A DNA stretch of 64,000 bases from Cupriavidus yeoncheonensis (GTDB taxonomy: Bacteria > Pseudomonadota > Gammaproteobacteria > Burkholderiales > Burkholderiaceae): assembly GCF_905397275.1 (NCBI RefSeq), contig NZ_CAJPUY010000014.1:1-64000 (forward strand), in the 5' to 3' direction. Numbering within the stretch: position 1 is the first letter of the stretch; each line of letters opens with the position of its first letter. Below are positions 38,227-46,612 of this stretch, one piece after another. A program made the position numbers and the translations under genes. The notes under the pieces were generated by a model. The model was given only the letters and a program-made list of their open reading frames with translations, made no database searches and was not told the DNA's origin.

Positions 38227-38253
38227 GGGGTGCTGCCCTGCGGGCGGCGCCCC
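38227..38253 (+). promoter_or_regulatory. Intercistronic hairpin, thiolase to degV
   Basis: GGGGTGCTGCCC (38227-38238) pairs with GGGCGGCGCCCC (38242-38253) over 12 bp with two G-T wobbles, loop TGC. It lies 15 nt after the fadA stop. No T-run follows, so it may attenuate or trim the transcript before degV. The rest of the 162-bp gap shows no clear promoter. Confidence 0.5.
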
Positions 38254-38373
38254 ATCCTTCTGTCAGGTGAAGAAAAGCAGTGCCAACGTCGGCACGCCTC
38301 GTGGAGCCATCCGGGGGCGTGCCCCGAGACAGCTGCCGCGCTCCGACGCGGCTCACCAGCAGGGAGGCACAAC

Positions 38374-39330
38374 ATGCAGGAGACAACCATCCTGGCCGAC
38401 GCGGCGTGCGACATGCCGCGCGCGGTCATGACGGAACTTGGCGTGCGCACGATTCCGTTCCGCATCCGCGCCGGCGACCAGTTCGTTGCCGACACGCGCG
38501 ACGAGGACGCGCTGCCATCGCTGTACGAAAAATATCTCGTCGGCAAGCAGGACCACTATGCCGAGTCGATCCCGCTCGTGGAACGCGAGCTGGAAGATCA
38601 TCTGCTGAAGCACGTGGTCGCCAGTTGCGACCGCGCCTTGCTGTTCACCATCGCCAGCACGCGCAGCAGGCTCTATGCGCATGCGACTGGCGCCGTGATC
38701 GGCACCGCGGCGCGCAGCGTCAGGCTGCGCAAGGAGGCGGGCCGTTCGGGCCTGTTCGACCTGATCGTCATCGACACCGGGGCCATCGGGCCCGGCCAGG
38801 CGCTGATCGTGCGCGAGGCCGCCCGCATGGCGGCCGACGGGGCCGACGCGCGTGCCGTGGTGGAGGCCGTGGAAACGCGCCTGCGCGACGCCGCGCACAT
38901 GTACCTGGTGCCCGACGAACTGCTCTACATGTACACCCGCGCCAGGCTCAAGGGCGAGGACAGCATCACCTGGGGCCGCTACATGATGGGCAGTGCGTTC
39001 AATATCCGGCCGATCATCCACATGCATCGCGGCCGCACCGGGGCGGTGGCCAAGGTGCGTGGCTCGGACGAAGGGCGCCGCCGCATGCTGGCCCATGCCG
39101 AGCAGTGCGTACGCAACGGCAGCCTGCTGACGCCGGCCATCTCGGTGTGCTTCGCCGGGCCGCTGGACATCGTGCGCGCCATGCCGGCCTTCCAGTCGCT
39201 CGAACACGCCGCACGCGCCAAGGGCGTCGAGCTGATGCTGGCGCCGATGAGCCTGACCGTCGCGCTCAACGTCGGCGCGCGCGCGTTCGGCCTGAGCTAT
39301 CTTTCCGAGGAACCGCCGCCGCTCGCCTAG
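38374..39330 (+). CDS. DegV family (fatty-acid-binding type) protein
   Basis: A 318-residue DegV-family protein. Structures of this family hold a fatty acid between two domains; in Firmicutes the homologue FakB presents fatty acid to the kinase FakA. The start TILADAACDMPRAVMTELGV, with IPFRI soon after, is a clear DegV N-terminus. FTIASTRSRLYAHATGAV matches the ligand-contacting Ser/Thr loop, and IDTGAIGPGQALIVREAARM matches the second domain. ATG 38374 has GGGAGG 7 nt upstream. It is located between thiolase and enoyl-CoA hydratase genes, and no FakA-type kinase is present in the window. Role in fatty-acid delivery is inferred. Confidence 0.85.
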   Translation: MQETTILADAACDMPRAVMTELGVRTIPFRIRAGDQFVADTRDEDALPSLYEKYLVGKQDHYAESIPLVERELEDHLLKHVVASCDRALLFTIASTRSRLYAHATGAVIGTAARSVRLRKEAGRSGLFDLIVIDTGAIGPGQALIVREAARMAADGADARAVVEAVETRLRDAAHMYLVPDELLYMYTRARLKGEDSITWGRYMMGSAFNIRPIIHMHRGRTGAVAKVRGSDEGRRRMLAHAEQCVRNGSLLTPAISVCFAGPLDIVRAMPAFQSLEHAARAKGVELMLAPMSLTVALNVGARAFGLSYLSEEPPPLA

Positions 39331-39378
39331 CGAGGGCGGCGCAGTCATTGCAGCAACGCATCACCACGAGAGGCATCC

Positions 39379-40155
39379 ATGAGCATCAGCACCAGCATTG
39401 ATCAGGGCATCCTGACGATCGAATTCGACCGTGCCGACAAGAAGAACGCCATCACGGCGGCAATGTACCAGGCCATGGCCGACGCGCTGCGCGCGGCCGA
39501 GGGGGACAGCGCGGTACGTGTCATCCTGCTCCGCGGCAAGGACGAGATCTTCACCGCCGGCAACGACCTGGAAGACTTCATGCAACGCCCGCCCACGGGG
39601 GGCGACGGAGCAGAGCAGCCGCCGGTGTTCCAGTTCCTGTACCAGATCAGCCACGCGAGCAAGCCGGTTGTCGCGGCTGTCAGCGGCGCGGCGGTGGGCG
39701 TGGGCACCACGCTGCTGCTGCATTGCGATTTCGTCTATGCATCGGAAACGGCAAAGCTGTCGCTGCCGTTCGCGCAGCTCGGCCTGTGCCCGGAGGCGGC
39801 GTCGAGCCTGCTGCTGCCGCGCCTGGTCGGCTACCAGCGTGCGGCCGAGAAACTGATGCTGGGCGAACCCTTCGGCGCGCAGGAAGCGCACCAGTTCGGC
39901 CTGGTCACACGCGTGCTGCCGGTGGCGGAGCTGCATGCGTTTGCCCTGCAGCAGGCGCGCAAGCTGGCCGCGCTGCCGGCCTCGTCGCTGCGCGAGACCA
40001 AGCGGCTGATGAAGGGCAATGACATGGCGGCCGTGGAGCAGAAGATGGCCGAGGAGGGCGCGGTGTTCCGGCGCATGCTGGTGGCGCCGGAAGCGAAGGA
40101 GGCTTTCACGGCGTTCTTCGAGAAGCGCAAGCCGGATTTTACGAAGTTCAGCTGA
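39379..40155 (+). CDS. Enoyl-CoA hydratase/isomerase family protein
   Basis: A 258-residue crotonase-fold enzyme. The oxyanion-hole segments are IFTAGNDLEDFMQR (about residue 58) and AVSGAAVGVGTTLLLHCDFV (about 100), followed by LPFAQLGLCPEAASSLLLPR. The glutamate pair of classical hydratases is only partly evident: a Glu is present at PEAASS but the first position differs. It could be an enoyl-CoA isomerase or hydratase for particular acyl chains. It closes the fad operon, 48 nt after degV, and is followed by a hairpin shared with the convergent thioesterase gene. Confidence 0.88.
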   Translation: MSISTSIDQGILTIEFDRADKKNAITAAMYQAMADALRAAEGDSAVRVILLRGKDEIFTAGNDLEDFMQRPPTGGDGAEQPPVFQFLYQISHASKPVVAAVSGAAVGVGTTLLLHCDFVYASETAKLSLPFAQLGLCPEAASSLLLPRLVGYQRAAEKLMLGEPFGAQEAHQFGLVTRVLPVAELHAFALQQARKLAALPASSLRETKRLMKGNDMAAVEQKMAEEGAVFRRMLVAPEAKEAFTAFFEKRKPDFTKFS

Positions 40156-40173
40156 GCGCTGGACGCTCACCCG

Positions 40174-40192
40174 TCTCCCGCCCGGCGGGAGA
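40174..40192. terminator. Hairpin between convergent enoyl-CoA hydratase and thioesterase genes
   Basis: TCTCCCG (40174-40180) and CGGGAGA (40186-40192) form a 7-bp stem with loop CCCGG in the 67-nt space between two convergent stop codons. It could terminate from both sides, but there is no T-run in either direction. Confidence 0.5.
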
Positions 40193-40222
40193 TGGTGAAA
40201 TCAGTCGGGGCAGGTGCGCTGC

Positions 40223-40627
40223 TCAGACCGCCGGCAACACCCTCGGCTGCCGGCTCTCATCGGTCGCCACATACGTCAGCGTGGCTTCCGTCACCTTGAC
40301 GATCTCATTGCTGTGCCGCATGCGCTGCGCGTAGACCTCGACCGACACCGTGACCGAGGTGCGGCCGGTCTTCTCGATCTCGGCATAGAAACTCACCAGG
40401 TCGCCGACGAACACCGGGTGCTTGAACAGGAAGGAGTTCACCGCCACTGTCGCCACGCGGCCCTGCGCGCGTTCGACCGCGGGAATGGATCCGGCGATGT
40501 CCACCTGGGCCATGATCCAGCCGCCGAACACGTCGCCATGCACATTGGCATCGGCGGGCATCGGGACAACGCGAAGTGCGGGGCTCTTGCCGGCTGGCAG
40601 GGCGGGGACGGTATGGGGCGAGTTCAT
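40223..40627 (-). CDS. Acyl-CoA thioesterase (hotdog fold, YciA-like)
   Basis: A 134-residue hotdog-fold thioesterase that hydrolyses acyl-CoA to free acid and CoA. The family motif is NVHGDVFGGWIMAQVDIAGS (about residues 24-43), with the catalytic Asp in the second half. VAVNSFLFKHPVFVGDLVSFYAE-type strands follow, matching YciA/acot proteins. I chose ATG 40627 (MNSPHTVPAL); longer in-frame starts run over the 14-bp tandem repeat at 40648-40675 and into the divergent promoter region. It is convergent with the fad operon and divergent from the Atm1-like exporter gene. Confidence 0.86.
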   Translation of the reverse strand: MNSPHTVPALPAGKSPALRVVPMPADANVHGDVFGGWIMAQVDIAGSIPAVERAQGRVATVAVNSFLFKHPVFVGDLVSFYAEIEKTGRTSVTVSVEVYAQRMRHSNEIVKVTEATLTYVATDESRQPRVLPAV

Positions 40628-40647
40628 TGGGGAAACCGGAAAGGAAA

Positions 40648-40675
40648 GGAGGGCGGCCATCGGAGGGCGGCCATC
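40648..40675. repeat. 14-bp perfect tandem duplication
   Basis: GGAGGGCGGCCATC occurs twice in a row (40648-40661 and 40662-40675) in the 131-bp divergent gap between the thioesterase and exporter genes. It is probably a recent slippage duplication, and it shifts the spacing of any promoter in this gap by 14 bp. Confidence 0.8.
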
Positions 40676-40758
40676 GCGCCGAGGGGACGCAGCCGGGAGG
40701 CTTCCTGCCGGCCGGCGCGATCTCTGCGACAATCGGCCATTGGTCTGAATTCTATCGT

Positions 40759-42648
40759 ATGCGCCGCTATTCCACGACCGCGGAACCGTCCCCCGCAAAA
40801 CCCGCCACACTGTTCCCCGGCCAGCGCGCGCCGCGCAGCGACTGGCAGACCGTACGCAACCTGGTGCCCTATGTCTGGCACTACAAGTGGCGCGTGATGC
40901 TTGCGCTGGTCTGCCTGGTGGCGGCCAAGTTCGCCAACCTGGGCGTGCCGGTGCTGATGAAGCGGCTGATCGACAGCATGAACATTACCGCCGGCGATCC
41001 GCGCGCGCTGCTGGTGGTGCCGGTCGGGCTGATCGTGGCCTACGGCGTGCTGCGGCTCTCGTCCACGCTGTTCACGGAGTTGCGTGAGATCCTCTTTTCC
41101 AAGGTGACGCAGAGCGCGGTACGGGAAATCGCGCTGCAGGTGTTCCGGCATCTGCATGCGCTGTCGCTGCGCTTTCACCTGGACCGGCAGACCGGCGGCA
41201 TGAGCCGCGATATCGAGCGCGGCACGCGCGGCATCCAGTCGCTGATCTCGTATTCGTTGTACAGCATCCTGCCGACGCTGGTGGAGATGGCGCTGGTGCT
41301 GGGCTTCTTCGTGCTGCACTACGACATCTGGTTTGCCGCCATCACGGGCTGCGCGCTGGTGGGCTACATCGTCTTCACCATCGTCGTGACCGAATGGCGC
41401 ACGCATTTCCGCCGCAAGATGAACGAGCTGGATTCGCGCGCGAACCAGAAGGCCATCGATTCGCTGCTTAACTTCGAGACGGTCAAGTACTTCGGCAACG
41501 AGGAGTACGAGGCGCAGCGCTATGACGAGAACCTGCGCAAATACCGCACCGCGGCGATCCGTTCGCAGAACTCGCTGTCCTTCCTGAATTTCGGCCAGCA
41601 GACCATCATCGCGGCAGGGCTGATCCTGATCCTGTGGCGCGCCACCGTGGGCGTGGTGGCGGGCAAGCTGACGCTGGGCGACCTGGTCCTGGTCAACACG
41701 CTGATGATCCAGCTCTATATCCCGCTAAACTTCCTCGGCGTGATCTACCGCGAGATCAAGCAGGCCACCACCGACATGGACCGCATGTTCGTGCTGCTGG
41801 GCACGCACCAGGAGGTGGCCGATACCGCGGGCGCGCAGCCGCTCAAGGTGCAGGGCGCGGAAGTGCGCTTCCGCCATGTGCGTTTTGGCTATGAGTCGAA
41901 CCGCGTGATCCTGGATGACGTCGATTTCACCATTGCGGCGGGCACCACCACGGCGGTGGTAGGGCACAGCGGCTCGGGCAAGTCGACGCTCGCGCGCCTG
42001 CTGTTCCGCTTCTATGACGTCGGCGGCGGCGCCATCCTGATCGACGGGCAGGACATGCGGCAGATCACGCAGGACAGCCTGCGTCGGTCGATCGGCATCG
42101 TGCCGCAGGACACGGTGCTGTTCAACGACAGCATCTTCTACAACATTGCCTATGGCCGGCCCGATGCCACGCATGACGAAGTCATCGCAGCGGCGAGTGC
42201 GGCGCAGATCGACCAGTTCATTCGCGAACTGCCGACGGGCTACGACACGCCCGTCGGCGAGCGCGGCCTCAAGCTCTCGGGTGGTGAAAAGCAGCGCGTG
42301 GCGATCGCCCGGACGCTGCTGAAGAATCCGCCGATCCTGGTGTTCGACGAAGCGACCTCCGCGCTGGACTCGCGCACCGAGCAGGCCATCCAGGCCGAGC
42401 TGATGCGGCTCGCGCAGAACCGCACCACGCTGCTGATCGCGCACCGGCTGTCCACCGTGGTCCATGCCGACCAGATCCTGGTGATGGACCATGGGCGCAT
42501 CGTCGAGCGCGGCACCCACGCCGAACTGATGCGCGCGGGCGGCCGCTATGCGGAGATGTGGGAGATCCAGGCGCGCAGCGCGGCGCAGGGTGAGACCGTG
42601 GCCGACGAACTGGCGATCGACGTCGGCGACGCCACGCAGGATGCCTGA
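40759..42648 (+). CDS. Atm1/ABCB7-like ABC exporter, fused membrane and ATPase domains
   Basis: A 629-residue half-transporter of the Atm1 (HMT1/ABCB7) class. Relatives export glutathione-linked compounds and affect Fe-S cluster or heavy-metal balance. Six transmembrane helices span about residues 40-330, with the class-typical LNFETVKYFGNEEYEAQRYD between them and IPLNFLGVIYREIKQATTDM near the end. The ATPase has Walker A GHSGSGKSTLARLLFRF, signature LSGGEKQRVAIARTLL, Walker B ILVFDEATSALDS and switch IAHRLST. I chose ATG 40759 (MRRYSTTAEP), since an upstream in-frame start crosses the tandem duplication. Confidence 0.9.
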   Translation: MRRYSTTAEPSPAKPATLFPGQRAPRSDWQTVRNLVPYVWHYKWRVMLALVCLVAAKFANLGVPVLMKRLIDSMNITAGDPRALLVVPVGLIVAYGVLRLSSTLFTELREILFSKVTQSAVREIALQVFRHLHALSLRFHLDRQTGGMSRDIERGTRGIQSLISYSLYSILPTLVEMALVLGFFVLHYDIWFAAITGCALVGYIVFTIVVTEWRTHFRRKMNELDSRANQKAIDSLLNFETVKYFGNEEYEAQRYDENLRKYRTAAIRSQNSLSFLNFGQQTIIAAGLILILWRATVGVVAGKLTLGDLVLVNTLMIQLYIPLNFLGVIYREIKQATTDMDRMFVLLGTHQEVADTAGAQPLKVQGAEVRFRHVRFGYESNRVILDDVDFTIAAGTTTAVVGHSGSGKSTLARLLFRFYDVGGGAILIDGQDMRQITQDSLRRSIGIVPQDTVLFNDSIFYNIAYGRPDATHDEVIAAASAAQIDQFIRELPTGYDTPVGERGLKLSGGEKQRVAIARTLLKNPPILVFDEATSALDSRTEQAIQAELMRLAQNRTTLLIAHRLSTVVHADQILVMDHGRIVERGTHAELMRAGGRYAEMWEIQARSAAQGETVADELAIDVGDATQDA

Positions 42649-42675
42649 GCGCCCACGTGATGCCTTGGGCCACCA

Positions 42676-43134
42676 CTATGCATAATCGAGCGGCAGCGCC
42701 GTGGTGTACTTGATCTGCTCCATCGCAAAGCTGGAACTCACGTCGGCGAGTTCCGAGCCCTGGATCAGCTTCTTGTACACGCGGTCATAAGCGGCGATGT
42801 CGGGTACCACCACGCGCAGCAGGTAGTCGGTGTCGCCGGCCATGCGGTAGAACTCGGTCACTTCCGGAATCGAGGCCACCAGCGCATGGAACTGCTTGAG
42901 CCATTTGACGTTGTGCTGGCTGGTGCGGACGGAGACGAACACCGTCACGCCGGCATTGAGCTTTCCGGCATCGAGCAGCGCCACGCGCTTGCGGATCAGC
43001 CCGGCTTCCTCGAGCTTCTGGATGCGGCGCCAGCACGGGGTCGAAGTCAGGCCGACGCGTTCACCGATCTCGGCCACCGGCACCGTGGCGTCTTCCTGCA
43101 GGATGGCAAGGATCTGTTTGTCGTAGCGGTCCAT
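42676..43134 (-). CDS. Lrp/AsnC family transcriptional regulator
   Basis: A 152-residue feast/famine regulator. The winged helix-turn-helix is in residues 1-60 (YDKQILAILQEDATVPVAEI, GERVGLTSTPCWRRIQKLEE). The C-terminal RAM ligand domain follows, with VSVRTSQHNVKWLKQFHALV and MAGDTDYLLRVVVPDIAAYD. Such proteins bind amino acids as octamers. It lies 61 nt downstream of the cysteine dioxygenase gene on the same strand, so a role in cysteine metabolism is possible but inferred. It is convergent with the exporter gene. Confidence 0.92.
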   Translation of the reverse strand: MDRYDKQILAILQEDATVPVAEIGERVGLTSTPCWRRIQKLEEAGLIRKRVALLDAGKLNAGVTVFVSVRTSQHNVKWLKQFHALVASIPEVTEFYRMAGDTDYLLRVVVPDIAAYDRVYKKLIQGSELADVSSSFAMEQIKYTTALPLDYA

Positions 43135-43195
43135 CGATGAGTGCGGGTTTCACGGGGGTTGTGGCAACCCTTCACGCTGTCCCCGGGGCGGCGTG

Positions 43196-43753
43196 TCAGG
43201 TGTCGATGGTGTCAACCAGCAGGTTGACGCCGGTGGAGATGTGGTCCTGGTCCACGCCGTACAAATGCAGCGACACGGCAACGGCGTCGCTGGCATTGCC
43301 AAGCGCATGGATGTGCTGCAGTCCCGCCGGCACGCTGAAGGTGGCGCCGGCACGGCGTTCGACGCTGCCGGTCTGCGTGGCGCGGCGGGTGGACGGATTC
43401 CACTGGTAATGGCGCTCGCTCAGCGTGCCGTGCAGCACGCGGTACGCGCACCAGGTGCGATGCCCATGCACCGGGCTGGACTGGCCGGGGCGCCAGACCA
43501 GCAGCATGGCCGAGAAGCGCGCGAGTGGATCGGCATAGACCAGATGGCGCGTGTAGGCGTGCGGGCTGCCCAGCAGCGCGCCGGGCGGCAGACAGGCCAG
43601 CAGCGTGTCGGCGTCGGGCAGGCAGCTGTCGAGATTGCCGGCTACCATGCGCGCGCTGTGCGCGAAGGTTGCCTCCATGCTGCGCGCGAGCTGGCCCAGG
43701 GGGCCGGCATGGACGGCGGGCGTGCTGCCTGCGGCGGCTGGACTGGGTTGCAT
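43196..43753 (-). CDS. Cysteine dioxygenase family protein
   Basis: A 185-residue cupin-fold, non-haem-iron thiol dioxygenase, probably converting cysteine to cysteine sulfinate. The iron-binding pair is in SSPVHGHRTWCAYRVLHGTL (about residues 93-112) and the third histidine in LQHIHALGN (about 145). Enzymes of this group may prefer 3-mercaptopropionate, and the sequence alone does not exclude that. The ATG at 43753 has GGAG 6 nt upstream. It is divergent from the HypT-like LysR gene, with a palindrome between them, and upstream of the Lrp gene. Confidence 0.85.
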   Translation of the reverse strand: MQPSPAAAGSTPAVHAGPLGQLARSMEATFAHSARMVAGNLDSCLPDADTLLACLPPGALLGSPHAYTRHLVYADPLARFSAMLLVWRPGQSSPVHGHRTWCAYRVLHGTLSERHYQWNPSTRRATQTGSVERRAGATFSVPAGLQHIHALGNASDAVAVSLHLYGVDQDHISTGVNLLVDTIDT

Positions 43754-43875
43754 GGCGGGCTCCGTGATGTTCTTGGTATGTGGGAATCATAGGAGCGGCT
43801 CCGGAGCAAAGGCATGCATTGTGTCGCCGGATGTTGCGGTCGCATGCAATCACATGCTCATAATATATCAATCTA

Positions 43876-43890
43876 TGGAATCAGATTCCA
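43876..43890. promoter_or_regulatory. 15-bp palindrome in the CDO/LysR divergent gap
   Basis: TGGAATC-A-GATTCCA is a perfect odd palindrome at 43876-43890, 72 bp before the LysR start. A further half-site GGAATCA lies at 43783-43789, close to the cysteine dioxygenase start. The gap is also A/T-rich at 43859-43875. This looks like the binding site of the adjacent LysR protein; the assignment is inferred from position. Confidence 0.55.
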
Positions 43891-43962
43891 GACCGTCCCG
43901 GTTTCGGGAAATACGCTACGCGCCAGTGCCGCCGGCGCCCGAGCCGGTGGATAATCCGCGTC

Positions 43963-44916
43963 ATGGAAATCAAATGGCTTGAAGACTTCGTCAGCCTGGC
44001 CGAGACCCACAGCTTCTCGCGCTCGGCCGAACTGCGGCATGTCACCCAGCCGGCGTTCTCGCGCCGGATCCAGTCGCTGGAGGCGTGGGTCGGTACGGAG
44101 CTGATCGATCGCTCCAGCTACCCGACCAGCCTGACCGCCGCCGGCAAGGTGTTCTACGAGCAGGCACTGGCGATGCTGGCGCAGGTCAGCGAGACGCGCG
44201 CGCTGATGCGGGGCCAGCGCTCATCGAACGCGCAGGTGCTGGAATTTGCCGTGCCGCACACGCTGTCGCTGACTTTCTTCCCCGAATGGCTCAAGGCGCT
44301 GGAGCGCAAGGTCGGCACGCTGCCGTGCCGGCTGCGCGCGCTCAACGTGCACGACGCGGTGCTGATGCTGGTGGAGGGCGGCTGCGACCTGGTCATGGTT
44401 TACCACCACGCGCGGCAGGCGATCCAGCTCGATCCGTCACGCTATGACATGCTGGTGCTCGGCACTGAACGGCTGTCGCCCTACAGCGTGCCCGACGGCA
44501 CCGGCAAGCCGCTGTACCGGCTGCCCGGCACGGACAAGAAGCCGGTGCCGTTCCTGAGCTACACGCCCAATGCCTTCCTCGGTCGCATGGTGGACATGCT
44601 GCTGGCCGATACCTCGGAAGAACTCAAGCTCGACAAATGCTATGAGACGGACATGGCCGAGGCGCTCAAGGTCATGGCGCTGTCCGGGCACGGCATGGCG
44701 TTCCTGCCCGAGAGCGCGGTGCGCGACGACGTGGCGCAGGGCCGGCTGGTGCGTGCCGAGTCCGCGCGCGGGCTGCCACTGTCGATCGACATGGAGATCC
44801 GTCTGTACCGCGAGCGTCCGGGTGAGAACGGCAACGACCGGCGGGCTACGGCGGCACGCCGCAAGCGGCAGCTGGTGGATCAGGTCTGGTCGACGCTGGT
44901 GCCGTCGCCAGCCTAG
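43963..44916 (+). CDS. LysR family regulator, HypT/YjiE-like
   Basis: A 317-residue LysR-type regulator. The N-terminal winged helix is WLEDFVSLAETHSFSRSAEL plus VTQPAFSRRIQSLEAWVG. The effector domain begins near residue 90 (LEFAVPHTLSLTFFPEWLK). The pattern around the DNA-binding region resembles HypT (YjiE), the methionine-oxidation-activated hypochlorite-response regulator, and its relatives. Whether it senses oxidants is not shown by sequence. It is divergent from the cysteine dioxygenase gene and upstream of gdhA, so either or both may be targets. Confidence 0.88.
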   Translation: MEIKWLEDFVSLAETHSFSRSAELRHVTQPAFSRRIQSLEAWVGTELIDRSSYPTSLTAAGKVFYEQALAMLAQVSETRALMRGQRSSNAQVLEFAVPHTLSLTFFPEWLKALERKVGTLPCRLRALNVHDAVLMLVEGGCDLVMVYHHARQAIQLDPSRYDMLVLGTERLSPYSVPDGTGKPLYRLPGTDKKPVPFLSYTPNAFLGRMVDMLLADTSEELKLDKCYETDMAEALKVMALSGHGMAFLPESAVRDDVAQGRLVRAESARGLPLSIDMEIRLYRERPGENGNDRRATAARRKRQLVDQVWSTLVPSPA

Positions 44917-44936
44917 CGATGAAGAGCTGCCGCGTG

Positions 44937-44964
44937 TTGACGGGTCATCTCCAAAGGTTATGCC
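44937..44964 (+). promoter_or_regulatory. Possible gdhA promoter
   Basis: TTGACG (44937-44942) and TATGCC (44959-44964) are 16 bp apart, 92 bp upstream of the gdhA start. The -35 is strong and the -10 only fair. Confidence 0.35.
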
Positions 44965-45056
44965 GGAATTGCATGACCGGATGAACAAACGGCATTGGAT
45001 TCCGGGCCGGCGCCACGCCTAAGCTTGCGGGCATTCTCCACCCCGGAACCAACCCG

Positions 45057-46364
45057 ATGTCATCCGCAGCACCGACCAATATTGCTGGCCAAAAGCACGC
45101 ACTGCCGTCCTACCTCAACGCCGACAACCTCGGCCCATGGGGCATCTACCTGCAACAAGTGGACCGTGTCACGCCCTACCTGGGCTCCCTGGCACGCTGG
45201 GTTGAAACCCTCAAGCGCCCCAAGCGCGCGCTGGTCGTCGACGTACCCATCGAGCTGGACAACGGCACCATTGCCCACTACGAGGGCTATCGCGTGCAGC
45301 ACAACCTGTCGCGTGGCCCGGGCAAGGGCGGCGTGCGTTTCCACCAGGACGTGACGCTGTCGGAAGTGATGGCGCTGTCGGCGTGGATGTCGGTGAAGAA
45401 CGCCGCGGTGAATGTGCCCTACGGCGGCGCCAAGGGCGGCATCCGGGTCGATCCGCGCACGCTGTCGCACGCCGAGCTGGAGCGCCTGACGCGCCGTTAC
45501 ACCAGCGAAATCAACATCATCATCGGGCCGAGCAAGGACATCCCGGCGCCGGACGTCAACACCAATGCCCAGGTGATGGCGTGGATGATGGACACCTATT
45601 CGATGAACTCCGGCAGCACGGCTACCGGGGTCGTGACCGGCAAGCCGATCTCGCTGGGCGGCTCGCTGGGTCGCCATGAGGCAACCGGCCGCGGCGTGTT
45701 CGTAGTCGGCTCCGAGGCCGCGCGCAATATCGGCCTGGAGATCAAGGGCGCCCGCGTGGCGGTGCAGGGTTTCGGCAACGTCGGCGCCGTCGCCGCCAAG
45801 CTGTTCCAGGAAGCCGGCGCCAAGGTGGTGGCCGTGCAGGACCACCGCACCACGCTGTACAACCCGGCCGGCCTGGACGTGCCGGCGATGATGGAATACG
45901 CCTCGCACAGCGGCACCATCGACGGCTACCAGGCGGAAGTCATTTCGTCGGAACAGTTCTGGCAAGTGGACTGCGACATCCTGATCCCGGCGGCGCTGGA
46001 AGGCCAGATCACGGCGCAGAACGCGCCCCAGATCAAGGCAAAGCTGGTCATCGAAGGTGCAAACGGCCCGACCACGCCCCAGGCGGATGACATCCTGCGC
46101 GAACGCAATATCCTGGTGGCGCCGGACGTGATCGCCAACGCTGGCGGCGTAACCGTGTCCTACTTCGAGTGGGTGCAGGACTTTTCCAGCTTCTTCTGGA
46201 CGGAAGAGGAAATCAACCAGCGCCTGGTACGGATCATGCAAGAGGCATTCCGGGCAATCTGGCAGGTGGCGCAGGACAACAAGGTGACACTGCGCACGGC
46301 TGCGTTTATCGTGGCTTGCACGCGGATCCTGCAGGCGCGCGAAATGCGCGGCCTGTACCCCTGA
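45057..46364 (+). CDS. gdhA: Glutamate dehydrogenase
   Basis: A 435-residue hexameric-type glutamate dehydrogenase interconverting glutamate with 2-oxoglutarate and ammonia. The substrate-binding and catalytic lysines lie in [14 protein letters not shown] and [15 protein letters not shown] (about residues 85-130). [20 protein letters not shown] holds the catalytic Asp, and the Rossmann motif is [17 protein letters not shown] (about 238). Cofactor preference is not evident. It is followed by a strong hairpin and then the gltIJKL transporter, which suggests glutamate uptake and use are genetically linked. Confidence 0.95.
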   Translation: MSSAAPTNIAGQKHALPSYLNADNLGPWGIYLQQVDRVTPYLGSLARWVETLKRPKRALVVDVPIELDNGTIAHYEGYRVQHNLSRGPGKGGVRFHQDVTLSEVMALSAWMSVKNAAVNVPYGGAKGGIRVDPRTLSHAELERLTRRYTSEINIIIGPSKDIPAPDVNTNAQVMAWMMDTYSMNSGSTATGVVTGKPISLGGSLGRHEATGRGVFVVGSEAARNIGLEIKGARVAVQGFGNVGAVAAKLFQEAGAKVVAVQDHRTTLYNPAGLDVPAMMEYASHSGTIDGYQAEVISSEQFWQVDCDILIPAALEGQITAQNAPQIKAKLVIEGANGPTTPQADDILRERNILVAPDVIANAGGVTVSYFEWVQDFSSFFWTEEEINQRLVRIMQEAFRAIWQVAQDNKVTLRTAAFIVACTRILQAREMRGLYP

Positions 46365-46426
46365 TGCAAACGCGTTGCGCCGTCAACTGATCTGTTGCGG
46401 TGCGGCAACGTCGAAATGACCGCCAG

Positions 46427-46458
46427 ACGCGGCCCGGGGCTATGTCCCCGGGCCGCGT
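46427..46458 (+). terminator. Strong hairpin terminator of gdhA
   Basis: A perfect 13-bp stem ACGCGGCCCGGGG (46427-46439) / CCCCGGGCCGCGT (46446-46458), loop CTATGT, lies 62 nt after the gdhA stop. Only TTG follows, so it is a hairpin without a full T-run. Confidence 0.65.
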
Positions 46459-46520
46459 TGTCATATCCGGCGTCGCTGCGCACCTATGCCGTGAATTCGA
46501 CTTCTAGGAGTAAAACCCAG

Positions 46521-46549
46521 TTGTTTTGAGCGGGATGCTACGCAATACT
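46521..46549 (+). promoter_or_regulatory. Possible gltI promoter
   Basis: TTGTTT (46521-46526) and AATACT (46544-46549) are 17 bp apart, 63 bp before the gltI ATG. Both hexamers deviate from consensus, so the call is tentative. Confidence 0.4.
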
Positions 46550-46612
46550 GTTTCATCTGTGGGACATTCGACAGTAGAATCCCGCCTTTCTCTTCATGGT
46601 CAAGGAGATGTT

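Noticed and set aside
39379..40155. Calling the last fad-operon enzyme PaaG or FadB2 specifically
   Set aside because: Crotonase-fold members cannot be separated confidently by the motifs visible; a family-level call is safer.
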